Source: JBFJVD01 sp041624375
GTDB lineage: Bacteria; Chloroflexota; Anaerolineae; Anaerolineales; E44-bin32
Reading direction: 5' to 3'
Assembly (NCBI GenBank): GCA_041624375.1
Contig: JBFJVD010000126.1
Coordinates: forward strand, 1 to 8,604
DNA length: 8,604 nucleotides
The notes beneath the pieces are model-generated. The model made no database searches. It was not told the origin of the DNA and was given only the letters and a program-made list of their open reading frames with translations. The position numbers and the translations under genes were made by a program. Below are positions 1 to 6,107 of the stretch, piece after piece (positions within the stretch are counted from its first letter, which is position 1; each line of letters begins with the position of its first letter).

Positions 1-15
1 AGGCCCATGTGGGTC

Positions 16-37
16 GAATCTCCCCAATGGGAGAATC
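16..37. repeat. Small hairpin at left edge
   Basis: Positions 16-24 and 29-37 form a 9-bp stem with one A-A mismatch (18/35) and a CAAT loop. It is the first of three consecutive hairpins in the first 131 bases. No gene is visible here. Its function is unknown; it could belong to the same structured element as 39-100. Confidence 0.45.
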
Positions 38-38
38 A

Positions 39-100
39 GGATTAACAACGCCACGCAGTGCCCACCTCTCGGGCAGCTGGTGGCGTTGTTGAATTAATCC
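39..100. repeat. Long imperfect inverted repeat, IS-end-like or attC-like
   Basis: Positions 44-54 and 80-90 are perfect 11-bp inverted repeats (AACAACGCCAC and GTGGCGTTGTT). Alternatively, 39-45 pairs with 94-100 and 46-54 with 80-88, leaving only a 5-base bulge (89-93), so the two arms are copies of one sequence differing by a 5-bp indel. TGCCC (59-63) and GGGCA (71-75) can pair inside the loop. The right arm, read from 82 to 99, matches 16 of 18 positions of the IS903-type terminal repeat as I remember it (GGCTTTGTTGAATAAATC), but no transposase is present. The structure also loosely resembles an integron attC site. It could simply be a strong hairpin downstream of the secreted-protein gene. 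Confidence 0.6.
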
Positions 101-102
101 CA

Positions 103-131
103 GGATGAGTCTGCCATCAGCAGACCCATCC
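103..131 (-). terminator. Candidate terminator hairpin of the secreted-protein gene
   Basis: The hairpin starts 10 bases past the stop codon of the minus-strand gene. It has a 12-bp stem (103-114 with 120-131) and the loop CATCA (plus-strand reading). The single non-Watson-Crick position (108/126) is a G-U wobble in the minus-strand transcript but an A-C mismatch on the plus strand, so the structure fits minus-strand RNA best. There is no real U-tract after it (TGGGATTAATTC), so termination would be weak, Rho-assisted, or the hairpin may instead protect the mRNA 3' end. Confidence 0.45.
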
Positions 132-141
132 GGCGGAAAGC

Positions 142-1026
142 TTACTTGACCTGAATGCTGGCGCTGAGCACGCTGCCAGCCCGGTCAAAGTCATGATCTG
201 CCAAGACCACGTCATCGATGGTAAGGATATATGTTCCGCGATTCAGCCTGCCGGACAGGACGAACTGGACATACCCACTGCTTGAGGTCACACCCTGTAC
301 GGCTTGCGAGCTGCCGTCGGGAAGCGTCCAGGTGGCAGCTACATTGGCCCCAACCGCTGCCAAGCCGCGCTCGTTGCGGACCAGCACTTGAGCACTAATC
401 TGGCGCTGACCTCTGCTCTTGGACGCCGTCAGATCGATACGCTCCACGTGCATCGCCGGCACCGGTTCCGGTGCGGGAGGACGGGGGGCGAAGATCGCCA
501 TGCTGACATGGACAGTCCCGTTGTAGAAATCAGGCGCCCAAATGATCTCAATCCCCTGCTGGGCGTCAATAACACTGTAGACCACCCCGAACGCATTATA
601 GGTAACCTGGGCCTCGGGGTAAGCGGCGATGACCGCCTCGGGGTCGGCCTTGGCGAGGGTAGTGTTCACGCCGGCCGTTGTCGTCCACCCGCTGACCTGC
701 TCGTGCCAGCGGATGTTAGAAACGACGTCGTCAGGGGAATTGGAGGGGTCTCCACCGTCTGCCCCCTGGTACCGAATGTCCACCTGACCTCCACCACTCA
801 CCGGGAATGAGCAGTAGGCGAAATCGCCGGCTGTCGAGCCGCTCTGGCAGAAGCTGGGCTCCCCGTAGGCCGCCTCCACCTGAACTCGGGTGAAACCTAG
901 GTCTACACCGGGCGCGCTCAAACCTTCATAGACTGTCCCCCCTGCTGGGGCTGCCGCCAGGGCCGGTACAACGAGGGCCAGGGACGCAATTACCGTCAAG
1001 AATAAGACGAACCCCCTTTGTTTCAT
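142..1026 (-). CDS. Secreted protein, duplicated alpha/beta N-region plus Ig-like C-terminal domain
   Basis: This predicts a 294-residue exported protein of unknown function. Residues 1-24 form a clear signal peptide: MKQR, a hydrophobic core, then a signal peptidase I-type site after ALA (about residue 24). The ATG at 1026 is chosen over in-frame starts up to 1143 because the signal peptide begins there and AGGAG (1035-1039) lies 8 bases upstream; the extra 39 residues of the longer frame look non-coding. Residues about 40-107 and 119-179 share a pattern (Gly, short helix, AAYGEP or AAYPEA, then beta strands) and may be two diverged copies of a BamE/SmpA-like unit; this is a guess from pattern only. 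The first copy has two cysteines, C60 and C72, that could form a disulfide. A Pro-rich linker (181-190) leads to a beta-sandwich-like C-terminal domain (191-294) beginning AMHVERIDL, with the W-x-L-PDG and GTY-x-L strand pattern of bacterial Ig-like domains. It has no lipobox and no second membrane segment. The gene appears monocistronic. Confidence 0.85.
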   Translation of the reverse strand: MKQRGFVLFLTVIASLALVVPALAAAPAGGTVYEGLSAPGVDLGFTRVQVEAAYGEPSFCQSGSTAGDFAYCSFPVSGGGQVDIRYQGADGGDPSNSPDDVVSNIRWHEQVSGWTTTAGVNTTLAKADPEAVIAAYPEAQVTYNAFGVVYSVIDAQQGIEIIWAPDFYNGTVHVSMAIFAPRPPAPEPVPAMHVERIDLTASKSRGQRQISAQVLVRNERGLAAVGANVAATWTLPDGSSQAVQGVTSSSGYVQFVLSGRLNRGTYILTIDDVVLADHDFDRAGSVLSASIQVK

Positions 1027-1034
1027 TGAATTCG

Positions 1035-1039
1035 CTCCT
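1035..1039 (-). promoter_or_regulatory. Ribosome binding site that fixes the secreted-protein start
   Basis: The minus strand reads AGGAG, 8 bases before the ATG at 1026. The upstream in-frame alternative near 1143 lacks the signal peptide directly after it, so this site decides the start. Confidence 0.8.
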
Positions 1040-1166
1040 AATGATTGAAAATCTAACGCATTCTTCGTATGCACTAGCAGACACGCACCGGATCCGATCG
1101 ACGAGACGGATGGCCTTCCTGGGAACCGGGACGCAACCGCCAACCTACCCTGAATTTACCGGATAA

Positions 1167-1202
1167 GGATTGCGGAAGTCTTGTGAGGGTATTACAGAAA
1201 CC
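1167..1202 (-). promoter_or_regulatory. Possible ECF-type promoter upstream of the secreted-protein gene
   Basis: On the minus strand, 1202-1187 reads GGTTTCTGTAATACCC and is followed about 13 bases later by CGCAATCC (1174-1167). TGTAA-type -35 elements are known for several ECF sigma factors, which often control envelope or secreted proteins. The -10 part is not a convincing match and the leader would be about 140 bases. I saw no good sigma-70 promoter closer to the gene. Confidence 0.2.
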
Positions 1203-1791
1203 TTAATGCAGCCTTCCCTGGCTTCAGGAGAGGAGCTCGCATATCTAGACTTCTCGATCAGAGCATCGAAGAATCCAGCCACCAGCAAGGGACAACGGGA
1301 AGCTGGTGCTTTCGGGGGCTAAATACGCCGCCGTCGAGATATGTTGCCTGGTGTGGGCACGCGCCTCAGCTTCTATGTAGAGATCAACGCCCTTTTGGAT
1401 CTGGCCACGGACAATATTCATACTACAAAAGTCAAGCAGAATCGATATGGGTTGAAACTCTCCCCGGTGGCCTTTTCGAAGAACTGCCGGTTCTCCAGAT
1501 TCATCTTCTGGCCACATGGGGGCCAACCGCTTCAGCCTTTGAAATCGCCCGGCTACTGAGAGAAGAAGCAAGAGACCCGCGCAAGGGTAAAGTCTCCCGA
1601 GAAAATGCCTGGATTTCCGGAGACCAGTTCAATGGCGGCAGCCATAATCTGGATTCAGATAGAACGGCCACATTCAACGGAGGCATCCAAAGAGCGTATC
1701 CCTTTTCACATGGGACCAGCTTCGTACTGATTTGGAGAGGAGGCTTCGGCGCAATAGGCCGTTCACGAGTGGCAAATTCCCATTAAGCAGA
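1203..1791. other. Gene-poor spacer with a start-less open frame
   Basis: No gene is convincing in the roughly 0.8 kb between the secreted-protein start and the tRNA. One plus-strand frame stays open from 1187 to the TAA at 1784-1786, 199 codons. It contains no ATG, GTG or TTG before a GTG at 1769, and its translation (rich in W, C, H and R) does not look like a family I know. A 108-codon minus-strand frame (1571-1245, TTG start) and a 61-codon minus-strand frame (1686-1501) overlap it; neither looks like a real protein. It may be a decayed gene or chance. I found no repeats, RNA genes or mobile-element ends with confidence here. Confidence 0.5.
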
Positions 1792-1819
1792 AACCGCTCA
1801 TCGTTTCCGGTGAGCGATT
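1792..1819 (-). terminator. Candidate terminator of the tRNA-Glu gene
   Basis: The hairpin begins 13 bases past the tRNA 3' end on the minus strand. Positions 1808-1819 pair with 1792-1803 around a GAAA tetraloop (1804-1807, minus-strand reading). The 12-position stem has one G-U wobble (1794/1817) and one A-C mismatch (1801/1810). The transcript then reads TTTCTGC (partly from the stem end), a weak U-tract. Position and stable GNRA loop favour a terminator or processing structure for the tRNA transcript. Confidence 0.45.
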
Positions 1820-1832
1820 CGAGTTCCCTGTG

Positions 1833-1905
1833 TGCCCCCACGGGGATTCGAACCCCGGTTTTGGCCTTGAGAGGGCCACGTCCTGGTCCACTAGACGATG
1901 GGGGC
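1833..1905 (-). tRNA. tRNA-Glu (anticodon CUC)
   Basis: A full 73-base cloverleaf can be drawn on the minus strand: acceptor GCCCCCA with TGGGGGC (7 bp), TC at positions 8-9, D arm GTCTAGTGGACCAGGAC, anticodon stem TGGCC/GGCCA with loop CTCTCAA, variable AAAC, T arm CGGGG-TTCGAAT-CCCCG and discriminator A. Loop positions 34-36 are CTC, which reads the glutamate codon GAG. The body closely resembles bacterial tRNA-Glu. The 3' CCA is not encoded (the genome continues CAC), so a CCA-adding enzyme must complete it. Because it reads only GAG, a second tRNA-Glu with UUC anticodon should exist elsewhere for GAA. Confidence 0.97.
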
Positions 1906-1916
1906 GGACGGAGGCT

Positions 1917-1937
1917 ATTCTACCACGCAGGAGCGTG
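1917..1937 (-). promoter_or_regulatory. tRNA-Glu promoter, extended -10, with spacer palindrome
   Basis: TAGAAT (1922-1917) lies 11 bases before the tRNA 5' end, the distance expected for a -10 box with a short leader. TG one base upstream makes it an extended -10, which could make up for the absence of a good -35 at 17 bases (GTAACC). A short palindrome, CACGC-AGGA-GCGTG (1924-1937), sits immediately upstream and could be an operator or chance. Heptamer repeats start directly behind it at 1938. Confidence 0.45.
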
Positions 1938-1965
1938 TTGGTTACTGGCTATTCGTTATTGGTTA
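1938..1965. repeat. Four tandem heptamers, consensus TTGGTTA
   Basis: Four contiguous 7-bp units are visible: TTGGTTA (1938-1944), CTGGCTA (1945-1951), TTCGTTA (1952-1958) and TTGGTTA (1959-1965). Related units in the opposite orientation occur nearby: CAACCAA (1994-2000) and TAACCAA (2009-2015). Intergenic heptamer arrays are known from cyanobacteria and other genomes. The patch lies between the end of the operon and the tRNA promoter. Confidence 0.75.
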
Positions 1966-2019
1966 TAGGGAGAGGCTACCATGTGAGCAGGCTCAACCAA
2001 ATCACGAGTAACCAATAAC
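1955..2019. repeat. 11-bp perfect inverted repeat with 43-base spacer
   Basis: GTTATTGGTTA (1955-1965) and TAACCAATAAC (2009-2019) are perfect inverted copies. A smaller palindrome, TGAGC-AG-GCTCA (1984-1995), sits between them. The arms are made of the heptamer units, so inverted orientation of the repeat array explains the symmetry. The long loop and absence of a U-tract argue against an intrinsic terminator, although the structure sits 35 bases past the last operon stop. Confidence 0.65.
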
Positions 2020-2053
2020 TTGACTCCAATCGACAGACCCTGATCTCCTCCCT

Positions 2054-2389
2054 TCAGGCCGGCAACTTGAAATATCCCATCAGCTTCATCGCCAGCCCAA
2101 GGTCGCCTTTCAGCCTGAGCTTGCCTTCGGCGAAGGCATTCATCGCATTCAGCTTGCCGGTGACCAGGTCCATGTAATCCGCGGCATCGGCGTCGAGCGT
2201 GAGGCGTGGGTTTTCTGTCGTACCTTCTTCCACCTGGCACGCGCCATCCCGGATGGTGATGACCCAATCCCCGCCCTGCTCGCCCGTCAGGTGGTACTGC
2301 ACCACCGCCTCCACACCTTCCGCCTTCTCGGGACGAAAAGCAGCCGGCATGCGGCTCATCAATTTCTGAAGCGTCAACTCATCGGCCAT
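2054..2389 (-). CDS. SCP2 sterol-binding domain protein
   Basis: This is a 111-residue stand-alone SCP2 (sterol carrier protein 2, PF02036-type) domain, cytoplasmic, with no signal peptide. The family folds as an alpha/beta sandwich with a hydrophobic tunnel that binds fatty acyl-CoA, sterols or other lipids. Visible hallmarks are the N-terminal helix with a MPAAF segment (residues 14-18), the beta strands around residues 27-65 (VVQYHLTG and DWVITIRDG), and the diagnostic C-terminal stretch FAEGKLRLKGDLGLAMKL (86-103). Length matches single-domain bacterial members. GGAGG (2395-2399) lies 5 bases before the ATG, with a second GGAGGG just upstream. It is the last gene of the operon, 31 bp after the thiolase, so it probably delivers or holds acyl substrates for the enzymes encoded upstream. 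The ligand cannot be read from sequence. Confidence 0.93.
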   Translation of the reverse strand: MADELTLQKLMSRMPAAFRPEKAEGVEAVVQYHLTGEQGGDWVITIRDGACQVEEGTTENPRLTLDADAADYMDLVTGKLNAMNAFAEGKLRLKGDLGLAMKLMGYFKLPA

Positions 2390-2420
2390 AGCGTCCTCCC
2401 TCCATCAGTCCAAACCGCAA

Positions 2421-3602
2421 TCAATTCAAATTCTCAAAGATCCCGGCGGCCCCCATCCCCCCACCAATGCACATGGTGACCAGACCGTAGCGCGCCTTGC
2501 GGCGCTTCATCTCATTGAGAATCTGCACGGTGAGCTTGGCCCCGGTGCAGCCCAATGGATGTCCCAGCGCAATAGCCCCCCCGTTGACATTCACCCGATC
2601 GGGATCTATCTCGAGCTGGCGGATCACGGCAAGCGACTGGGCTGCAAAGGCTTCATTCAGCTCGATCAGTTCGATGTCATCCAGCTCAAGCCCGGCCCGC
2701 GCCAGCGCCTTGGGCACCGCCTCGACCGGACCGATTCCCATGATCTCCGGTGGAACGCCGCCCACACCAAAGGAGACAAAGCGCGCCAGCGGCGTCAGGC
2801 CCAGCGCCGCCGCCCGCTCCTCCGACATGACGATCACGCCGGCGGCGCCATCGGACATCTGGGAGGCATTTCCAGCGGTCACCGTGCCATTGCGCTTGAA
2901 CACCGGCTTGAGCTTCGCCAGCGCCTCAATACTCGTATCCCGGCGCACTCCCTCATCGATAGAGAAGACGGTTTCTGTCCGTCGGGTGTCGCGCCCGTCG
3001 GCCTGAACCGTTTCAACCCGCAGCGGGACGATCTCGCCCTCGAACCGGCCCCCGTCTATCGCAGCAGCAGCCTTCTCGTGGCTGGCAAGCCCGAAGGCAT
3101 CCTGATCTTCACGGCTCACACCGTACATCTCGGCAACCCGTTCGGCCGTCAGGCCCATGCTCAAGTAGGCTTCCGGGTATTCGACGGCCATATGCGGGTT
3201 CGGCGCGAACTTGTTTCCGATCATCGGCACCATGCTCATCGACTCGGCGCCGCCGGCGATGATCACATCGGCGAAACCAGATTTGATCGCCATCGCCGCA
3301 TGGGCCACTGTCTGCAGACCGGATGAGCAGAACCGGTTGATCGTTTCACCCGGCACGCTCACCGGAAGCCCGGCGCGCAGCGCCGCGATCCGGCCCAGGT
3401 TCAGGCCCTGCTCGCCCTCCGGCATGGCGCACCCGACAAGCACATCATCTACTTCTTCCGCCTGCAGCGGCTTGGCGCGCTCGAGCAGCGCTTCGATCAC
3501 CGCCGCCATCATCTCATCCGGCCGCGTGCTCGCCAATGTACCACGCTTCGCCCGGCCAACGGCGGTACGCGCCGCCGCAACAATCACCGCTTCTCTAGTC
3601 AT
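2421..3602 (-). CDS. fadA: Acetyl-CoA acyltransferase (3-ketoacyl-CoA thiolase)
   Basis: This 393-residue thiolase performs the last step of beta-oxidation, cleaving 3-ketoacyl-CoA with CoA to acetyl-CoA and a shortened acyl-CoA. The catalytic residues are all visible: the acylated nucleophile C92 in NRFCSSGLQT, H348 in GGAIALGHPLGCTGA, and the second cysteine C378 in VTMCIGGGMG; the NEAF motif is at 316-319. The N-terminus (EAVIVAAARTAVGRAKRG) is a standard thiolase start and the length is full for the family (about 390). AAGGAG (3610-3615) lies 7 bases before the ATG. The gene follows the hydratase/dehydrogenase fusion by 53 bp, the same pairing as fadN-fadA of Bacillus. The 'degradative' class is inferred from context; an acetoacetyl-CoA thiolase is less likely. 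The symbol denotes role rather than proven orthology. Confidence 0.96.
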   Translation of the reverse strand: MTREAVIVAAARTAVGRAKRGTLASTRPDEMMAAVIEALLERAKPLQAEEVDDVLVGCAMPEGEQGLNLGRIAALRAGLPVSVPGETINRFCSSGLQTVAHAAMAIKSGFADVIIAGGAESMSMVPMIGNKFAPNPHMAVEYPEAYLSMGLTAERVAEMYGVSREDQDAFGLASHEKAAAAIDGGRFEGEIVPLRVETVQADGRDTRRTETVFSIDEGVRRDTSIEALAKLKPVFKRNGTVTAGNASQMSDGAAGVIVMSEERAAALGLTPLARFVSFGVGGVPPEIMGIGPVEAVPKALARAGLELDDIELIELNEAFAAQSLAVIRQLEIDPDRVNVNGGAIALGHPLGCTGAKLTVQILNEMKRRKARYGLVTMCIGGGMGAAGIFENLN

Positions 3603-3655
3603 GCCTGTGCTCCTTCACAACCTCGGACCCCTTCCGCTCGCTTCCGGCCTCTATC

Positions 3656-6067
3656 CTAATTGCGCAGCGGCTTCCCTTTCTGCAAGAGATGCCACATTCG
3701 CTGCTGCGTCTTCTCCTCGCCGCAAAGCGAGAGAAAGGCCTCGCGCTCCAGATCGAGGATGTACCACTCATCGACCCAACCGGGCTCGCTCCCGGCGCCC
3801 CCGGTAAGGACCTTTACCAGCGCCTTCCCAATCTTAGCGTCGTGCTCGGAAATGTAATCGGCCTCGAGCAGGCTGAAGACGCCCACCTCGAGCGCTGCGC
3901 GCACATCCCTGCCGGCCGCGTAGATCTGCTCCGGGACCGGCGGCCGATAGCCAGGCGCCAGATGAAGCACTTCCCGTTTGGCTTCCTCCAGCAAATGTTC
4001 CCGGTTCAGTACGACCCGATCGGCCGCGCTCAGGTAGCCGAAGCCTCTCGACTCCTCGGCGCTGGTGCCAACCTTCGCCTGGCCGATGGTTTCCATCACC
4101 CGCTGCACAAAGGCCAGCGGCTGCGCAAACTCGGTGCGCATGGCTGGGTTCACCACCCGCCGCAGCATCTCCTTCGACCCACCCCCTGCCGGGATCACCC
4201 CGGCGCCGACTTCGACCAAGCCGATATAGGCCTCCGCCGCAGACACGACGCGGGGGGCAGCCATCAGGAGCTCGCAGCCGCCTCCCAGCGCCATCCCAGC
4301 CGGGGCGGCGACGATGGGCTTCGAGAAGTAACGCATGCGCATCGTCAGGGTCTGGAGCGCGGATGCCGCCTCCTCGAGCTGATCCCAGAGCTCATTCTGC
4401 GCGGCGACTGCAATCGTGAACAGGTTTGCGCCCAGGCAGAAATTCTCACCATGGTTGCCGATCACCAGCCCGGTCCATTCACGCTCCACCCGATCGAGGC
4501 TGGCGTCGAGCAGACGCAGGATATCTTCGTCGAGGGCGTTCGCCTTGGTGTGAAATTCGAGGCAGAGGACACCATCGCCGAGGTCGATCAGGGAAGCGCC
4601 ATCGTTCGAGTCGATGCACTTGCCCGCCTCTTTCAGGCCCGCCAGGTGGATGATCTTCGGATCCTGCTTGAGGGGAGTGTAAGCTCCCTGCGCAGGGTCG
4701 TAGACCGCAACCGGCTGCTCGGCCTCGTACTGGTAGAACGTCTCCGTTCCCTGGCCGAGCATCTCCCCCACCCAGGGCGCGGGCAGGTGTCCGGCCGCCT
4801 CCATCGCCTTCGCGGTGTCTGCGACACCCAGCGTATCCCAGGTTTCGAATGGTCCGAGCTTGTGCATGAAACCGAGCCGAACGGCTTCGTCGATGGGATG
4901 TGGCGTGTCGGCGATCTCGGGGATCCGATGCGAGGCATACGCCAGGCTGTGGAAGGTCAGCTGGCGGACAAGCTCGCCGGCACGGTCTTCTGCAGCCAGC
5001 ATCGCTCGGATTCGTTCGGGCGCCGAGGGCAGGTCTTTTGCCGTGCCCACGCTCTCGAACCGCGGATTCTGTGGCGCTTCATATTCGAGTGTGTCCAGGT
5101 TGAGCGGCCAGTAGGACTTGCTGCCGTTCTCGACCACCGGCTTATAGAAGCCCTGCCCGGCTTTGTTTCCCAGCCAGCCGTTCTCCATCATCCGGGCAAA
5201 CACCTGTTCAGCAGCCGGCGAGTTGAGGTAGGCGCTGGCCTCATCATCGGGCAGCGCCTCCGCCAAATTGCGACGGACATGCCCCGCCACATCAAGTCCC
5301 ACCAGATCGAGCAGCCGGAAGGTGCCTGTCTTGGGCCGGCCGAGGAGCGGCCCGGTCAGTGCGTCCACTTCCTCAACGCTGTACCCATGTTCCAGGACAT
5401 AGTCCATCAAGAAGGCTCCGCCCACCGAGCCAAGCCGGTTGGCAATGAAGTTTGGCGTGTCCTTACAGTGGACTACACCTTTGCCCAGCCAGGTTGCTGC
5501 GAAATTTTCGATGTGGGTAAGAACATCCGGATCCGTGTCGTCGGTGGGGATGACCTCGAGGAGTCTGAGGTAGCGCGGTGGGTTGAAGAAGTGCGTCCCC
5601 AGGAAGTGGCGTCTGAAGCCCTCCGAACGGCCTTCAGCGATCGAGGCTACCGGGATTCCCGATGTGTTGGTGCTGATGACCGTGCGCTCACCACGCAGTG
5701 CATCCAGCCGCTCCATGAGCCGGCGCTTGATGTCCAGATTCTCGACGATCGCCTCGATCACCCAATCGGCGTCAGCGACGGTAGCGAGATCGTCCTCCAG
5801 GTTGCCGAGGCGGATGCGGCGGGCGACGTCCGGGGTGAAGAAGGCCGCCGGCCGGGCTTCCATCGCACGCTGATGTCCCTCACGCACAATCCGATTGCGT
5901 ACTTCGGGATCGGAGAGCTTCTTTCCTTGAGCCGCTTCCGTTTCGGTCAGCTCGGAAGGCGGGATATCGAGCAAGGTCGTACGGACGCCAGCATTGGCCA
6001 GGTGGGCGGCGATCTGTGCACCCATGGTCCCAGCCCCGAGCACCACCGCGGTGCGTATCGGCTCCAT
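3656..6067 (-). CDS. fadN: 3-hydroxyacyl-CoA dehydrogenase / enoyl-CoA hydratase fusion, FadN type
   Basis: This 803-residue protein catalyses hydration of trans-2-enoyl-CoA and NAD-dependent oxidation of 3-hydroxyacyl-CoA. Domain order is dehydrogenase first, hydratase last, the reverse of E. coli FadB and the same as Bacillus FadN (about 790 residues). The NAD-binding Rossmann loop is GAGTMG at 11-16. The dehydrogenase catalytic pair is H159 (GTHFFNPP) and E171 (LLEVIP), with KDTPNFIANR at 202-211. The dehydrogenase C-terminal domain runs from about 205 to 310, with a second related helical domain around 350-440. The crotonase domain covers about 490-720, with the GENFCLGANL oxyanion loop (540-549), GMALGGGCEL with E599, and VEVGAGVIPAGGG with E619. 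The 20-residue spacing of the two glutamates matches active hydratases, so both activities look intact. GAGG (6075-6078) lies 7 bases before the ATG, and the gap to the preceding dehydrogenase gene is 40 bp. It probably acts with the thiolase encoded next, possibly as a complex. Confidence 0.96.
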   Translation of the reverse strand: MEPIRTAVVLGAGTMGAQIAAHLANAGVRTTLLDIPPSELTETEAAQGKKLSDPEVRNRIVREGHQRAMEARPAAFFTPDVARRIRLGNLEDDLATVADADWVIEAIVENLDIKRRLMERLDALRGERTVISTNTSGIPVASIAEGRSEGFRRHFLGTHFFNPPRYLRLLEVIPTDDTDPDVLTHIENFAATWLGKGVVHCKDTPNFIANRLGSVGGAFLMDYVLEHGYSVEEVDALTGPLLGRPKTGTFRLLDLVGLDVAGHVRRNLAEALPDDEASAYLNSPAAEQVFARMMENGWLGNKAGQGFYKPVVENGSKSYWPLNLDTLEYEAPQNPRFESVGTAKDLPSAPERIRAMLAAEDRAGELVRQLTFHSLAYASHRIPEIADTPHPIDEAVRLGFMHKLGPFETWDTLGVADTAKAMEAAGHLPAPWVGEMLGQGTETFYQYEAEQPVAVYDPAQGAYTPLKQDPKIIHLAGLKEAGKCIDSNDGASLIDLGDGVLCLEFHTKANALDEDILRLLDASLDRVEREWTGLVIGNHGENFCLGANLFTIAVAAQNELWDQLEEAASALQTLTMRMRYFSKPIVAAPAGMALGGGCELLMAAPRVVSAAEAYIGLVEVGAGVIPAGGGSKEMLRRVVNPAMRTEFAQPLAFVQRVMETIGQAKVGTSAEESRGFGYLSAADRVVLNREHLLEEAKREVLHLAPGYRPPVPEQIYAAGRDVRAALEVGVFSLLEADYISEHDAKIGKALVKVLTGGAGSEPGWVDEWYILDLEREAFLSLCGEEKTQQRMWHLLQKGKPLRN

Positions 6068-6107
6068 GATTGTTCCTCTCTTTGTGACTTGCGAAACCCT
6101 GCCGGGC

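Noticed and set aside
304..810. Plus-strand 168-codon frame antisense to the secreted-protein gene
   Set aside because: Codon-register shadow; the minus-strand gene has a signal peptide and ribosome binding site that support it instead.
1027..1143. Longer start for the secreted protein, adding 39 residues
   Set aside because: The added residues lack a signal sequence and would bury the obvious signal peptide that begins at 1026 behind an AGGAG ribosome site.
1245..1571. Minus-strand 108-codon frame with a TTG start
   Set aside because: No Shine-Dalgarno sequence, weak start, no recognisable family, and it overlaps a longer open frame on the other strand.
1732..2018. Plus-strand frames of 78 and 62 codons running through the tRNA region
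   Set aside because: They read antisense through the tRNA-Glu gene; the stretch translated as GDSNPGFG or GIRTPV is the T-arm complement commonly mis-called as a protein.
1955..2019. Inverted repeat after the SCP2 gene as an intrinsic terminator for the operon
   Set aside because: The loop is 43 bases and there is no U-tract; the symmetry is explained better by opposed heptamer repeats.
2559..3326. Plus-strand 255-codon frame antisense to the thiolase
   Set aside because: Also in codon register with the sense gene; same explanation.
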